The notes under the pieces were generated by a model, which had not been told where the DNA came from, did no database searches, and saw only the letters and a program-made list of their open reading frames with translations. Shown here piece by piece: positions 10,272 through 19,556 of a DNA stretch of 64,000 bases; the first letter of the stretch is position 1; every line of letters begins with the position of its first letter. A program made the position numbers and the translations under genes. Location: NCBI GenBank assembly GCA_035079385.1, contig JAVHKY010000004.1, positions 16,151,001 to 16,215,000 of the forward strand. The letters run 5' to 3'. The stretch comes from Aspidiotus rigidus (taxonomy: Eukaryota > Arthropoda > Insecta > Hemiptera > Diaspididae).

Positions 10272-10895
10272 TTAAGGTTGATCAAACGAGGGTCCATAAC
10301 GTGAGTCATAGACGAGTTCAATCAAACCATCTTCCGGAATGTACGTGTTTAGCACAGTAATATCATCAGTTCTGAGATGACGAATTATTTCTATGTGCTC
10401 GAGGGCAATCCGTTTAAAGTATGAATTCTCCTTATGGAGGAGACTTGCGGATCCTTCACGCAAGCTATGACCGCTGTTGATCAAGTCATCGGCAAATGCT
10501 GATTCTCCCAAACGTCCCTTTTTCCAGGCCTTCAGGTGTTCGTCTAACCTCACCTTCATCTGACGGGGTAGACGGTCCTTTAACTTAACGAACAACCATT
10601 TGACGGTAGTGGGGTTGTAATAGGCCGGTCTGAAACCGAACGGGCGAAGGGCCCGACCCAATTTGGTAGAGAACCTTCCTAGAAACGGGAGACTGATACA
10701 ACGCAATCTCCGATTACGGATCGTGTCTCGGGGGAGGGAGGTGGTGGAATCAAGGCTTTTCCTCGTAATTTTCCTCCGAACCATCGCCTCAACATCAACA
10801 TTGACACCATTCACTCTAGCCAGGTGTTTCATAGTCGCCACCTCTTTTCTGAAAGCAGCCTGACTCAGAGATAAGCGAGTCAATCTGTGGATCAA
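10272..10895 (-). pseudogene. PLE B: linker and GIY-YIG remnant lacking the GIY/YIG motifs
   Basis: Continuous frame homologous to the C-terminal part of PLE A (ALRPFGFRPAYYNPTTVKWLF). It jumps from KLKDRLP straight to RQMKVRLDEHLKAW. About 30 codons containing the GVY and YIG motifs have been deleted in frame. The rest of the domain (ADDLINSGHSLREGS) and the conserved tail (YIPEDGLIELVYDS) remain. The endonuclease would be dead although the frame is open. Confidence 0.88.
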
Positions 10896-10948
10896 ACTGT
10901 TAAAAGCTGCTAACTTATGAGCAACAGGACAGAATGACGCTCCGCGGA

Positions 10949-11788
10949 TTAAAACATCGGTCGTAGTATCTTTTCTGTGATCCCATCTCCAACTGAGACC
11001 GACAAATCCAAAAAGTTGATCGTAGAGCCACCAACTTCCAAGGTAAATTTTATGGAAGGGTATAATGAATTGAGGTACCTCAGAAACTCACCAAGGAGAC
11101 GAGGATGACCATTCCACGCACAGTAAACGTCATCAACGTACCTGTGCCAATAGTGTATATAATTGAGTGAAGAAGAGGTCAAGTTCGAACTGCGACATGA
11201 ATACCTCGGAGATGAGGGAGCTCAAAGGTGATCCAATAGGGATCCCTATTTCATCAGGGAACTCGAAAAATTTTCCTTCGAATTTGCAAAAATTCCAGGA
11301 CCAACAGATATTTAAAAGATTGAAAAATTCTTGGGATTCATTATGAGGGATATTGGAGTTGACCAATAACTGGCCCATACGCTGCATGGTGGCAGCTTTA
11401 GGGATATTTGGGAACAGACCTACGACATCAAACGAGTGAAGGGTCGCGCCCGGAGGCAGTTTTACATCCTTGAGACCATCAGCCAAGGACACCGAATGAG
11501 GAGACTCATATTTAATACGGTTTTTGTACCAACGGTCCAGGAATTTGGCAAGGAGGTAAGTGGGGGAGGAAACGAAAGAGACCACAGGCCGCATCGGAGT
11601 GTTTGTTTTGTGTTCTTTAGGCAACCCATAAAGAAGAGGAGGTGTAGGGTTGGGAACAAGGAGAGCTTTTTTCATAGCTGGGGTTCTAATAATAACCTCA
11701 CAATTATTAATGACACTCCTGACTTCTGAAATTCTTGTTCTTTGTAGCCCCACATTGGTGGAGCCTTTCATGAGCCTTGGCAACGTAT
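10949..11788 (-). pseudogene. PLE B: reverse transcriptase
   Basis: RT core on the minus strand with motif A (HSFDVVGLFPNIPKAA), motif B (GIPIGSPLSSLISEVFMSQFE) and YVDD (HYWHRYVDDVYCAW). A frameshift separates the motif-B part (11133-11783) from the YVDD part (10949-11182), and a short break near 10970 follows the motif-C part. The N-terminal end stops where the gypsy 3' LTR was inserted (TSD GTAT at 11785-11788). Confidence 0.88.
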
Positions 11789-12215
11789 TGTGACGTTCTA
11801 CCAGTCACCAAATATCTCTTGACACCAATAATAAAGAACAATTACGAAAACCGAGCTTTATTACTGGTACCGCAAGTACAACACTTCTAAAACACCGTTC
11901 AACTGTAACACAATCGCGTTAAAGAACGAGAACACGTTAACCATCGCTTTTAAGATTACAACTGAATCGCTTTATCGGGTTGCTGACGGCTATTTATAGT
12001 CTCACCCTTATTTCCGGAATTCTCGAGATTTCTTCCAGAACGGCAAACAGGTTATGCAAGAGTCCTTACAATCAATCGAGCACGTTCTAGGTTGTTCAAG
12101 CGTATTCGGCGAAGTAGTTAAGCGATAAGTACGCTTCCTTGCGGTGTCTGCTATTATTAAAAGTTTAGCGGCATGTGCAAGCTTGGTGCTTGCGCCTTCA
12201 TAGCAGAACGCCACA
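11789..12215 (-). repeat. 3' LTR of the gypsy element (427 bp)
   Basis: Matches 15443-15854. It is 15 bp longer because of a segment after GGTTGTTCA that the other copy lacks. On the minus strand it contains CTATAAATAG and AATAAAG, placed as a U3 TATA box and an R-region poly(A) signal would be. Confidence 0.95.
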
Positions 12216-12226
12216 CTTTTCCCTCC
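12216..12226 (-). promoter_or_regulatory. Polypurine tract of the gypsy element
   Basis: Minus-strand GGAGGGAAAAG immediately before the 3' LTR, the expected primer site for plus-strand DNA synthesis. The stop codon of the long frame ends right next to it. Confidence 0.85.
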
Positions 12227-15200
12227 TCAGTTTTGAACGTCCCGTTCAAACGCCGGACTCCATACAGCTAGTCTATTTCGGTGGACCACTTTGAACTTTC
12301 TGTCCTGTTGGATGCGATAGATGACATCGTTGATTCTCTTCACGACTGTCCAAGGTCCTTCCCAATTGCACTGTAATTTTGGGTTCTTCCCTTTCTTTCT
12401 CTGTGGGTTGTAGAACCACACCCTATCCTGAGGTTCAAACTTGGTTTCATCTGCACAGATGTCATAGCGTGCCTTCATCCGGTCGCTAGCAACTTCTAAA
12501 TTTTCCCTGACCAGCTCATGTACCTGCTGAAGTCGGTTCTTCAGTTCTTGCGTGAATGGCTTGACTTCTTGAGGTGGCTGAGGAGGGGTGCCAAGCTCTA
12601 AATCACACAGTAATCGAAGTTCTCTTCCAAAAATGATTTTTGCAGGTGTTTCCTTGGTGCTCTCATGGATTGAAGACCGATAGGCTAGCAGGAACACTGG
12701 AAGTAGCTTGTCCCAATTCCGCTGGTCACTATCAATTACTTTGGATAGGAATTGGTCTATTGTCTTGTTGAATCTCTCGACCATACCATCAGATTGTGGG
12801 TGGAGTGGTGTTGTTTGAGTTTTCCTCAATCCCATCAGCTTAGCCACTTCTCCAAATACCTGGGATTCAAAGTTTCTTCCCTGGTCTGAGTGTAACTCCA
12901 GAGGTAATCCAAACCTTGAAATCCAGTTTTCCACCAGCGCTGTTGCAACAGTGACGGCTTCATAATTTGGCAGTGGGTAAGCATCCATCCATTTGCTGAA
13001 ATAATCTCCCACCACTAGAATATAACGATTACCTTGGTCAGTTTCTGGAAATGGTCCTGAGATATCTGCCGCAATCCGTTCAAAAGGGTATCCCACATTG
13101 TAGATTTTCATCTTAGCTCGGCCCCTAGTATTGGGCCCCTTACTGGCATTACATGCTCTGCAACATTGAATCCAATCCTCTACATCACTTCTACAGACTG
13201 GCCAGTAAAACCGTTCCCGAATCTTGGCCAATGTTTTTGTTATTCCAAGATGACTACCAGATGCGTCATCATGAACACTCTTCAAGACATCTGGTACAAG
13301 TGCTTCAGGTATCAGTAGTTGGCGCCGGTGTGATCTGCCATCTGTGGTTTCCCAGATCCGGTAAACAATTCCATTTTCTACTTGGAGCGAGTCCCATTGT
13401 GACCATAAGATCATTAAATTTACCGACTGTGAGCTGATATCCTGCCAGACTGGTCGTTCACCTTTCTCCTTCCAGGCTAAGATGACTGAAATATCTTTAT
13501 CTTGTTGTTGAGCATTTCTCATATCCACGTTGGAACCTAGTTGTATGGATTTAACTGAGACTTCTTTCTGCACGTCATTGACTACAGTGCTTAGTTCTTC
13601 TTCAACTTTGGTCTGGAGGAGACCATCCTTGGCTTCCAACTCATAAAGTGATATATCTCCACCAGGACTTCTTAAAAGGTCATGCTTCAGATCAATAATC
13701 AACCCATACTTTCGCATTAAATCCAGCCCCAGAATACAGTCATCTTCGATATCAGCAGGGATGAATTTTCCAGTTATTACCATTGAGGAAATCTTGATAG
13801 ATAGCTCAACAGTGCCCTTGGTCCAAGCTTGTTCACCTATGGCAGTCCTGAGGCGGTACTTTTCTCTCCAATTAATGGATAAGCCTGGGATATCCTTGAC
13901 CAATTGTGTCTTGATGACTGAACCAGTAGCAGCACAGTCCATGCACATGTCTATATTGCGTCCAATACTATCATTCCATCCTGATACATAAACGTTCTCA
14001 CTTGATGTACGCATTTTGGAAATTCTTATTTCTTGGGCCCTTCTGCTTGGCCCTGGAGTTGGTTGGCCCATGGCAACTCCAGGTTGGAGTTTTCTGCCTT
14101 GCAGTGATCTCCACTTAGGGCAACTGAGCTTGATGTGACCCTCTTCATCACAGTGGTAGCATCGACGTTTGTCTCCAGTTGGTCTGACCTTTGTTTGCTT
14201 CAAAACTGTGGAACATTGTCTACGAGACGCCTTTCTTGCAGCTTCTACTTCCAGGGCAAAGGATAATGCTTCTTTCAAGGTTTTGCAACACGCAATGCGA
14301 ACTTGACTCTGAACCTCCCAGTCAAAAATTCCATCAATGAATGCCTCAAGCGCAGTTTGTTCAATGGCTGATACAGTAGCTTCTGGGTAAGATTGTTGAG
14401 TTAATTTTAGGATTTCACTTGAAAACGCTTGAAGACTTTCTCCACGGTTCTGTCGACAGTATTTCAGTTCTCTTCTTCTGATGGGAGCCAAGTGAGCTTG
14501 ACCAAAGCGTTGTTCAAGGACCTCATCCAACTTCTGGTAATTCTTCTTATCACCCTCAGCAATGTTGGACAGCAGCTGTAGTGCAGCTCCTCTCAAGCTA
14601 ACAATCAAATTACCAGCCTTGGCTTTGTCATCCCATCCATTGAGTTGAGCTGCAATTTCAAACTGTGATTTGTATAGTTCCCAAGAGATTTCACCATCAA
14701 ACGTTGGTATCTTGACTTTGGTCTCTGATGACGGTTCTGTAGCCGGTATATTTCCTTCATTAGATCCAGAACTGAAGAAGGCAACGCCTGGCGGATCTAC
14801 AACCATGCTTACTGTTGGATTCCCTTCCAGCCTCTGAAGACGTTGTTCCATAATTTTCCATTGTTGGTCAAGTTCTTCGACTATTGGTTCAATCTTATGT
14901 TTGACTTCAATGCTCATGGTTTCTCTCAATCCATTAAAAATCTCCTCTTTGAGATCTGCCTTATTCTGGTCAAGTTTCTGGTCTATTGCATTGAGTTTCT
15001 GGTCAATTTTCTCCTCCATTGCATTCTTGTTCCGTTCGAGTTTCTCCTCCATTGCGTTCTTGTTCCGTTCGAATTTCTCCTCCATTGCAGTAAACCCAGT
15101 CTTCAGATCTTCTGAATTTTTAGCCATTGTATCTGTCAACATTTGCAGCATTGCACTCAAATCTATAGCTGGAGACTGCTTTGTTGGTGTACCGGTCTCA

Positions 15201-15250
15201 AGGTTTCCAGTAACCTCGTCAACCTCAAATTCAAAATTGGCCACGTCCAA
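12227..15250 (-). CDS. Gag-protease-integrase polyprotein without RT/RNase H
   Basis: About 1000 codons without a stop. In order: a coiled coil (roughly residues 55-100, repeated NKNAMEEK), a capsid-like region (IPTFDGEISWELYKSQFE to about 345), a CCHC knuckle (CYHCDEEGHIKLSC, near 365), a protease-like domain (about 425-520; LGLDLMRKYG present but the catalytic D-S/T-G is DCA), then directly the post-RNase-H linker (QQQDKDISVILAWKEKGERP). The integrase follows: an HHCC finger, catalytic D (AADISGPFP), D (HSDQGRNFES), E (DGMVERFNKT) and a C-terminal chromatin/DNA-binding part. RT and RNase H are absent with no frame break at the junction, near residues 545-580. The true gag start is upstream at 15378, one frameshift away; the first codon given here is not an ATG. 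Confidence 0.92.
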   Translation of the reverse strand: MDVANFEFEVDEVTGNLETGTPTKQSPAIDLSAMLQMLTDTMAKNSEDLKTGFTAMEEKFERNKNAMEEKLERNKNAMEEKIDQKLNAIDQKLDQNKADLKEEIFNGLRETMSIEVKHKIEPIVEELDQQWKIMEQRLQRLEGNPTVSMVVDPPGVAFFSSGSNEGNIPATEPSSETKVKIPTFDGEISWELYKSQFEIAAQLNGWDDKAKAGNLIVSLRGAALQLLSNIAEGDKKNYQKLDEVLEQRFGQAHLAPIRRRELKYCRQNRGESLQAFSSEILKLTQQSYPEATVSAIEQTALEAFIDGIFDWEVQSQVRIACCKTLKEALSFALEVEAARKASRRQCSTVLKQTKVRPTGDKRRCYHCDEEGHIKLSCPKWRSLQGRKLQPGVAMGQPTPGPSRRAQEIRISKMRTSSENVYVSGWNDSIGRNIDMCMDCAATGSVIKTQLVKDIPGLSINWREKYRLRTAIGEQAWTKGTVELSIKISSMVITGKFIPADIEDDCILGLDLMRKYGLIIDLKHDLLRSPGGDISLYELEAKDGLLQTKVEEELSTVVNDVQKEVSVKSIQLGSNVDMRNAQQQDKDISVILAWKEKGERPVWQDISSQSVNLMILWSQWDSLQVENGIVYRIWETTDGRSHRRQLLIPEALVPDVLKSVHDDASGSHLGITKTLAKIRERFYWPVCRSDVEDWIQCCRACNASKGPNTRGRAKMKIYNVGYPFERIAADISGPFPETDQGNRYILVVGDYFSKWMDAYPLPNYEAVTVATALVENWISRFGLPLELHSDQGRNFESQVFGEVAKLMGLRKTQTTPLHPQSDGMVERFNKTIDQFLSKVIDSDQRNWDKLLPVFLLAYRSSIHESTKETPAKIIFGRELRLLCDLELGTPPQPPQEVKPFTQELKNRLQQVHELVRENLEVASDRMKARYDICADETKFEPQDRVWFYNPQRKKGKNPKLQCNWEGPWTVVKRINDVIYRIQQDRKFKVVHRNRLAVWSPAFERDVQN

Positions 15251-15378
15251 ACGTCTTCGAATGCTTTTTCCAGACGATCGGCTAATTCATTTTTGGTTCC
15301 GCTAACAGAGAGGTTACGATTCCGGAGTTCCTCGCGGAGTTGATCCCGAGTAAGTTCATGAAACTTCTTCTTCACCAT
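15251..15378 (-). pseudogene. N-terminus of gag: SAP-domain segment
   Basis: Starts at an ATG (MVKKKFHELTRDQLREEL...) shortly after the primer site. LRNRNLSVSGTKNELADRLEKAF is a SAP-type helix-turn-helix found at the start of many invertebrate gypsy gags, probably for DNA/chromatin binding. After KAFED the frame departs, and the long gag frame continues in another register from DVANFEF (about 15250). A single-base indel near 15252-15262 explains this; I see no slippery site. Confidence 0.8.
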
Positions 15379-15421
15379 CTTGAATCACCACAAGCTTCAA
15401 ACGCACGGAGTAGGCATACGC

Positions 15422-15440
15422 AATCCCACTTCTGACACCA
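15422..15440 (-). promoter_or_regulatory. Primer binding site, tRNA-Leu type
   Basis: Minus-strand TGGTGTCAGAAGTGGGATT, two bases from the 5' LTR. It is complementary to a tRNA 3' end reading AATCCCACTTCTGACACCA, the usual end of eukaryotic tRNA-Leu. Confidence 0.8.
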
Positions 15441-15442
15441 GT

Positions 15443-15854
15443 TGTGACGTTCTACCAGTCACCAAATATCTCTTGACACCGATAATAAAGAACAATTACG
15501 AATACCGAGCTTTATTACTGGTACCGCAAGTACAACACTTCTAAAACACCGTTAAACTGTAACACAATCGCGTTAAAGAACGAGAACACGTTAACTATCG
15601 CTTTTAAGATTACAACTGAATCGCTTTATCGGGTTGCTGCCGGCTATTTATAGTCTCACCCTTATTTCCGGAATTCTCGAGATTTCTTCTAGAACGGCAA
15701 ACAGGTTATGCAAGAGTCCTTACAATCAATCGAGCACGTTCTAGGTTGTTCAGTAGTTAAGCGATAAGTACGCTTCCTTGCGGTGTCTGCTATTATTAAA
15801 AGTTTAGCGGCATGTGCAAGCTTGGTGCTTGCGCCTTCATAGCAGAACGCCACA
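15443..15854 (-). repeat. 5' LTR of the gypsy element (412 bp)
   Basis: Minus-strand promoter LTR. A TATA-like box (CTATAAATAG) lies at about 15643-15652 and an AATAAA at 15511-15516. It ends TGTG/CACA and is followed outward by the TSD GTAT. Confidence 0.95.
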
Positions 15855-15888
15855 GTATGAAGATTTTTCCATTACCACGACATATACC

Positions 15889-16410
15889 GTCAAAGGGTTG
15901 TTCGTTATACCTGCGGATGAAAGGAGTGGTGTTTATAAATTGGAATGCAGGGATTGTAGAGGGTTTTATATTGGTGAACCCGGCCGTCAGATGAAGGTGA
16001 GAGTAGACGAACACCTGAAGGTCTGGAAAAAGGGACGTTTGGGAGAATCAGCACTCGCCGATCGCTTGATCAACAGCGGTCATAGCTTGCGTGTGGGATC
16101 CGCAAGTCTCCTCCATAAGGAGAATTCATACTGTAAACGGATTGCCCTCGAGCACATAGAAATAATTCGTCATCTCAATACCGATGATATTACTGTGCTA
16201 AACACGTACATTCCGGAAGATGGTTTGATTGAACTCGTCTATGACACGTTATGGACCTTCGTTTGATCAACCTTAATGATCCGAGGTTTCTTCTCCGTTC
16301 TTGTCAGCTGCTTTCATTTCAGTCCCGATGATGGTTTATTAACCGAAAGCGCTCGGCTTTATTCATTTTCTGCGGTCTTTGTAGTTTTTACTCCTCTTCG
16401 AAGTATTCCC
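15889..16410 (+). pseudogene. PLE B inverted partial copy with intact GIY-YIG core
   Basis: Plus-strand piece from TVKGLFVIPADERSGVY through GFYIGEPGRQMKVRV to the end of the frame (near 16266) and the 3' UTR. Unlike the main minus copy it keeps GVY and YIG. It starts right after 34 bp of minus-strand PLE (15855-15888), so the head-to-head junction is at about 15888/15889. The last recognisable base is near TATTCCC at 16410. Confidence 0.88.
16324..16352 (+). ncRNA. Hammerhead-like hairpin motif (PLE B)
   Basis: CCGATGAT, then stem GGTT (16333-16336), loop TATT, AACC, then GAAAGCGC. This is the closest copy here to a hammerhead core (CUGAUGA, stem II, GAAA), with C for U at position 4 and one extra U before the stem. 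Confidence 0.5.
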
Positions 16411-16418
16411 GTGACGAT

Positions 16419-17491
16419 GTTGAAGAATTAACCCTGATGGTAAGAAGTGAGTGAGCTAAGATATGATCGAGGGTACAGAGACTGACTTGCGTGGAAAGCT
16501 GAGGAAAGAACACGTGTAGAAATAATGAATGCTGAAAGATGCGGAATTCGGCAAGGAAGAAAAACAGTGACGAGCTAAGCAACGGATCGTGTTTAAATTC
16601 TCAAAGGGACGTACTCCTGACCAAAACATTTCTAGTGACTTTTTTCCCTCTGCATAGGTTGAGCTGAGTTACCTCCCGTCGATATGAGTCGTTGAAGTTG
16701 TTCCTGTATAAGGATTCGATGACGTTGATATTTTGTCCTCGAATGCACCCCATGAGGAGTCGGAGCTCAAAACTTTTTAAAGTCTTCTGACAGCATCTGT
16801 GCCCTCTGTGCTATGAATAAATGTCCGTCAATCTTTTTCTACATGACTTCACATTCTCAGAATTGAGGAAGTTCTTTCACTCGAGCTATACGTAATCATA
16901 CCATACGTTCACGAGAGAAATTGTTTCCACATTTACATACAAAATATCCGTTTTATAAAAATACTTCACTTCGTTTTCCATCAGCGAAAATTTCATTACT
17001 TCGATAATAATGGATCCCCCGAAGAAATTGATAACAAGAAAATGAGATCTTTCGCAGATATTTAAATGAGAAAAAGTTTTCTCTTCCGGTTAAACGTTTT
17101 TTTTTATTCCTTTCTCTTTTGTTTCCTTCCATTCTTCATTTACCAACTATAATATAAAAGTTTTGATTCTGAGCCAAAGTACCGGTCTGAAAACTTTCAG
17201 ACGAATTGACGCCGTGAGATCTAAACACTTTTACAGTTTCATTAATCCTCGAGCTTTTACTCGAACTTGGCGGCCCACTATTTCTCTCTTTCAGTCCTGT
17301 TGCGTATACCTTGGGCTGTGTACTGTTGAAATATAATTCGATTGCGGTATTTAAGAGCAACTAACACCCGGTCGCAACAAGTTCTAAATAAGCGTGAGAA
17401 TGTTGGTTTATATTTATACGTTTAATGGCGTGAGTATTTTCAGCACGTTCCCGCTCGAAGTTTGTATTTTGAAAACGGAAAAGAAGAAAAG

Positions 17492-17528
<37 letters not shown>

Positions 17529-18975
17529 GAAGCGGGAAAAATTGCTCGTCAAGTTTTATACAGAGTATACTTAACTACTTATCTTTTCTTTCGCGAATAA
17601 GTTGTCGAGTTTTGTTACATCGTTTTGCTCTTTTAAGGTCGTTTGATGAAGAGTGCGCCGTTCGAGTGTCTTTTGAAACGGCTTTTTCATCGGCATCGCA
17701 AAATCTATGATCACTCACTTCCAGAATGATTTTTACTAGGCTGAAAATCGCCTCGAGTCGTTGAAATCAATTTTTTTTTTAATTTGTTAAAGATGTCGTT
17801 CGTTTGGAGAACGCGATCAACAATTCGTGACAATGTTTTTGGCTCGTTTTTCGCTGTACTCGTCCGTGTCGTCTGCGCGTAAAGCGAACACTAAATACGA
17901 AAACGAGCTTTTGTCGTTTTCGCAAAAGTTTGTGCTTTCGCGCTTTGTGTGCGGTACGGCATCGGCCTTCCAATAAACTCGGTGATAAACACTCGAGTTG
18001 GCTCTTTCATTAATATTCATCGTCGCGAGAACTATAAAACTAGATACCGACGCTGCTGCATAAAGGGGTGGAGCGGGTTATTCTGTACATTACGAGACAA
18101 AGTTGCTGAATCTGCATTCTACAAATGGGCTACAATCTAGCGCGCTCTTAATTGAAACCTATAGCGACGAGTTCATTTCGTCGTGTAACGCTTAGCCAAC
18201 ACTCGTGCTCGATTTTTTTTTTTTTTTTGATGCACAATGCGGAGATGAGAGCGCGTGATTTTTCGCGTCGCAGAACAGATTTAACTGTCTGCGACGCGTG
18301 TGGGTATGTCGAAAGTGCTGCTCGTATGATACCGCGCGCAACATGCGATATTTGACCAGTAAATCTGGACAGAATTCTCTGTACAGATAGACATCAGCAA
18401 GTTTTTCAGAAGAAAAGAAGCTCGTGAAAATAACTGAGGAGATTTCTCCGCGAAGAATGGTTAGCGTCCGACTGGTACTTGGAAAAATTCCGAATGCAGA
18501 GCAGGAAGACGACTTAGAAGATGTTATTCAAAAATCGTGGATAAATTGTTTCCAGGGTAAGAAACGCGTCCATCATTGTCGACCATACAAAGAACGTATC
18601 AAAGCAATGAGGGGGAAGAAAACGTCGCTGACGTTGGTGCATACAACAAAAGTAAATGTCATTAGTCGAACAGTGCCTGAAGGTCCTGACACATTTTCAA
18701 ACCCTCTCAACTGCTCATCTGCAAAATGGAAAATCTCGTGAAAATTTAGAATAGTCATTTTGTTGGTCCACCTCAGGCCGGTAAACAATTTGGGAGTCGT
18801 GATTATCTGACTGGGACAAGCAGACGTCCCGAAAATAGTACAGAAGAAAACATCGAATCGCCGTAAAAAAAATGACAGGAACTAGCAGAAAGAATGCGAA
18901 AAAGTCGAATCAGCAAAATAGACAAATCGTCGACAATCAGACACAGTTATAATGAGAGATCGATGGACTCGTTAA
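16419..18975. other. Intergenic DNA, nothing recognised
   Basis: Mixed AT-rich and GC-richer unique DNA. Open frames up to ~105 codons (e.g. 18424-18741, plus) match nothing known to me. Confidence 0.45.
17494..17525. repeat. (GA)16 microsatellite
   Basis: Uninterrupted GA dinucleotide tract. Confidence 0.95.
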
Positions 18976-18987
18976 GAGGCGTTGCGT

Positions 18988-19297
18988 TGGCCAGAGCCAC
19001 GGCCGACTTAAATTACAGGCCGGAATAGTAAATCCGGCAACTGCGCAGTAGGTTGAAATTCTACATGTAAAATGGCTCTCTCGCGAAAAATTCAAGTCAA
19101 CCCTTTTAGCTATAAAATTGTAAGGGCAACAACTTTCATTCTCACAAATTTTTCATGAAAATCTATATTTTTCTAGATATTTTCAATATTTTGTCCAACT
19201 CCCATATACGCCTGTGTTATGTTTCACCTACTGCGCTGTTGTCAAGTAAATCACCACTCTGGCCTGTAATTAAAGTCGGCCGTGCCAGAGCCTACAG
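18988..19297. mobile_element. MITE-like inverted-repeat element
   Basis: Inverted ends: ACGGCCGACTTAAATTACAGGCC... and ...GGCCTGTAATTAAAGTCGGCCGT, with a second matched block GCGCAGTAGGTTGAAA / TTTCACCTACTGCGC further in. Total about 310 bp with an AT-rich middle and no coding capacity. The terminal bases and TSD are uncertain. Confidence 0.6.
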
Positions 19298-19369
19298 TAC
19301 AGCGTATCTACGAGCCGTAAGAGAATGCAATACCGCGTCACTTTAAGATATTATATTATAGTAGGGATG

Positions 19370-19556
19370 ACACTCACCACAAAAAACGAAGATAGACAAT
19401 TAAGGAAAGTAGCTATTCAAAATGGCGGATTGGCTTTGTGGTAAAAGGCAAAATCCCATGTTGCGTATGGTCGAATTTTCTCAATTTTATTTCAACTAAA
19501 GAAAAGAATGTCTTAAAATACATATTGATCTCCCACCGCACCTCATCTTGTGCTAA
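19370..19556 (+). repeat. Dispersed repeat, left part
   Basis: Contains GTAGCTATTCAAAATGGCGG and CATCTTGTGCTAA, shared with 31120-31280. Its continuation lies beyond the LINE at 21147-21420, so this is one repeat split by an insertion. Confidence 0.65.

Larger units (their letters stand above)
11789..15854 (-). mobile_element. Gypsy-type LTR retrotransposon lacking reverse transcriptase
   Basis: A 4066-bp LTR element on the minus strand inserted in PLE B, with 4-bp TSDs GTAT (11785-11788, 15855-15858). The LTRs are TGTG...CACA on both strands. The internal region has a tRNA-Leu-type primer site, a gag with SAP domain, a zinc knuckle, a protease-like domain and a full integrase, but no RT or RNase H at all. 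A purine tract abuts the 3' LTR. The two LTRs differ by about six substitutions and one 15-bp indel, so the insertion is fairly recent. It must have been copied with RT supplied in trans, or lost RT after insertion. Confidence 0.93.
10085..16410 (-). mobile_element. PLE copy B composite, split by a gypsy element
   Basis: A second PLE, a different subfamily from A but with the same architecture. The main copy is on the minus strand (10085-11788 and 15855 to about 15888) and an inverted plus-strand piece (15889-16410) is joined to its truncated 5' end. GTGACGAT flanks both sides (10077-10084 and 16411-16418) and is the probable TSD. A complete LTR element (11789-15854) lies inside it. Skipping that element and one GTAT makes the minus frame read VVVMEKSSYVAKAHERLHQC, matching PLE A, which fixes the insertion point exactly. 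Confidence 0.88.

Noticed and set aside
14843..15305. Overlapping hydrophobic plus-strand frames
   Set aside because: Antisense to the coiled-coil part of the gypsy gag; no independent support.
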